Source of the DNA: Nemopilema nomurai
Lineage: Eukaryota; Cnidaria; Scyphozoa; Rhizostomeae; Rhizostomatidae
DNA length: 64,000 nucleotides
NCBI GenBank assembly: GCA_003864495.1
Contig: ML133401.1
Coordinates: 5,695,189-5,759,188 of the forward strand
Reading direction: 5' to 3'
This document shows, piece by piece, positions 62,447-64,000 of the stretch. Numbering within the stretch: position 1 is the stretch's first letter; every line of letters begins with the position of its first letter. Below the pieces are notes generated by a model. It saw nothing but the letters and a program-made list of their open reading frames with translations, had not been told where the DNA came from and ran no database searches. A program made the position numbers and the translations under genes.

Positions 62447-64000
62447 GTAGGTGTTTATTTTGGTCACTTTTTTATTCCAGACCTAGCAGTCATTTATTTA
62501 ATCAGCCTGCTCAGAAACCACTGCTTCCTAAATCATTTTCAGTTGAATGTAGAAAGTAATATGCTGCTTTTTGGAAAAAGAGACAGCGAATATTTTGGAG
62601 TCCCTGCACAGAAGCCTTCAAATAAGGGGATTGCCAATGAAGTTTTGAAGCACTGTTCTTCTTTTCTTCTCAACGCGCATGAAAGAAATAAACATTACTT
62701 AAATCAAATCTTGATTTGAATATTCTGAATTATGCTTTTTACAATGAAATATGCTGGCTGTGAGTTAAAAGGGGCTTTTTTAAACAATGTAAAGTTGCTG
62801 TCAAAAAATCAACCCTGTTGGTACAAAGATTGTTTAAATTGACACATGCTGGAAACAAATTCAATGCAATGAGTGGCCTCGTAATCTTAACTCAAACATC
62901 TCCAATGCTCATGGTTCCTAAATTTACTTTCGCAGTTGCATTCAATAATTTTATTTAGACATTAATTATACCAGCACAAAGTTATTTTTAATTTCTAAAT
63001 CTTTGCCAGTTGTGGTGTCAATCTGGCTGAAACTCTTTGTAGGAGTTTGGTACTGTTTCGTTCAAAAGGCAGTTTAATCTAACATGCAATTTCAGAAGTT
63101 ATTGTTTGTACTATTTTTTTAACAATTGTTTTTACGAAAACAGATTCACAGCAAGTTAGTTTTATAAGACCAAAGAATTTGTTTAATTACTGATCAAAGT
63201 TGGCTTGCTTCAATTTAGTAAACAAAGACCTGGTGGTTGAACGAAAACTGAACCGTTACTTTGTGGAACTGTTACAAGATCGCATTCTGTTTTTTGGTAC
63301 ATTACGTCTAAGTTGATGTGTCCCTTTTCGTTTTCTTGTTGTTTTTATCTTACCCCTGTGATAAAACACTAAAGAATTCAGCTTAAGTGTTCAATCCTCC
63401 TCTTTGTCCGAATTGCATATAACCTGCTTGGGCAGTATCCTAGGTCGACGTGGGACAAGGGAGCTGGCTGGAAAAAATAGGCCATTGCTGTGTGACCATT
63501 ATTGATAAATCTGTTCTTCCAAGCCTTTTTCCCTGGACAAATGTCCAAGTAAAGGGCAAATTTTATGTTTGGGTAGGCAATTGGCCTTGTTTTGCCGATT
63601 AACCTATCGCCTCGTGATATTTGCAAAGATTCTTCCCAGGTTCCGAATGCCTTTCTCTGCATCTCTTCCTCCAGCAAGACTGCTATACCATATATTTTAA
63701 TCCTTGACTGCGGCTTGTGGCCGATCTGCATTTTCTTGGCGTGTATGATTGCCTTCTTTTTCGTTAGTCGTTTTCAGAGACTTCGGTGCCTTTTGATACT
63801 CTAATCAAGACCTTGGTGGCAGTATCTGCGAAGGGCTCGTTTGCAAATACTCTTTTTAGACTTTTAGTGCAGCCGCTAAGCAGTTGAATTGTGCATTTTA
63901 TGATACAAGCATGAAATTTGGTACAAGTACACAGTTTGACATGCTGATTAAGATGAGATGCAGACCCCACTTTAAAATGCCCCAAAATGATATTTTTAGA
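62447..64000. other. TM2D3 intron or beyond; one unexplained minus-strand frame
   Basis: No TM2D3 exon was recognised. A 117-codon minus-strand frame at 63378-63731 (contains GHKPQSRIKIYG and CPGKKAWKNRF) is richer in Lys/Arg and in GC than its surroundings and may be a transposon-protein fragment. I cannot assign it. Another frame lies just upstream of it (63764-63985, minus). Confidence 0.35.

Overview
This is a piece of animal nuclear genome: AT-rich, split into small exons with GT-AG introns, with long gene-poor stretches and many tandem repeats and small DNA-transposon relics. The gene set (Nck adaptors, DNMT3, PIGL, PAFAH1B2/3, a Sp17-type RIIa/IQ protein, TLCD5, RSPH1, TM2D3) is metazoan. 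Gene content, compactness and repeat style suggest an invertebrate, most likely an anthozoan cnidarian such as a stony coral or anemone. That last step is inference. I rebuilt the exon chains by reading frame, splice consensus and remembered family alignments; no search was run.

Layout. 0.6-12.8 kb (minus strand): two tandem Nck-like SH3/SH2 adaptor genes. The upstream gene (9.7-12.8 kb) has the full SH3-SH3-SH3-SH2 plan but its last exon carries a frameshift. The downstream gene (0.6-2.2 kb) lacks the first SH3 and begins with a myristoylation-like N-terminus. One 58-codon exon-like block of unknown identity lies between them. 12.8-21.9 kb is nearly gene-free. 21.9-22.8 kb (plus): a one-exon PIGL gene. 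25.4-38.6 kb (plus): a DNMT3-type de novo DNA methyltransferase (PWWP, ADD, catalytic domain) in about 20 small exons, with introns full of minisatellites and a MITE. 40.0-41.5 kb (minus): a five-exon PAFAH1B2/3-type SGNH hydrolase. It is head-to-head, 265 bp away, with a Sp17-like gene (41.8-48.5 kb, plus) that has one RIIa domain and eight IQ motifs, plus a possible second first exon. 49.7-50.5 kb: a decayed LINE tail. 52.3-55.2 kb (plus): two intronless tandem TLCD5-like genes. 55.9-60.2 kb (minus): RSPH1, a MORN-repeat radial-spoke protein, divergent from the first three exons of TM2D3 (61.0-62.4 kb, plus), which runs off the window.

Together: the genes do not form one pathway. Two products are expected in cilia or sperm tails (Sp17-like, RSPH1), two are membrane or lipid proteins (PIGL, TLCD5), one is a Notch-pathway-linked membrane protein (TM2D3), and DNMT3 sets DNA methylation. 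The main points of interest are N-terminal innovations in the Nck and Sp17 genes, the modular 132-nt IQ exons, the unknown phase-0 exon at 6.6 kb, and the repeats crowded into the DNMT3 introns.
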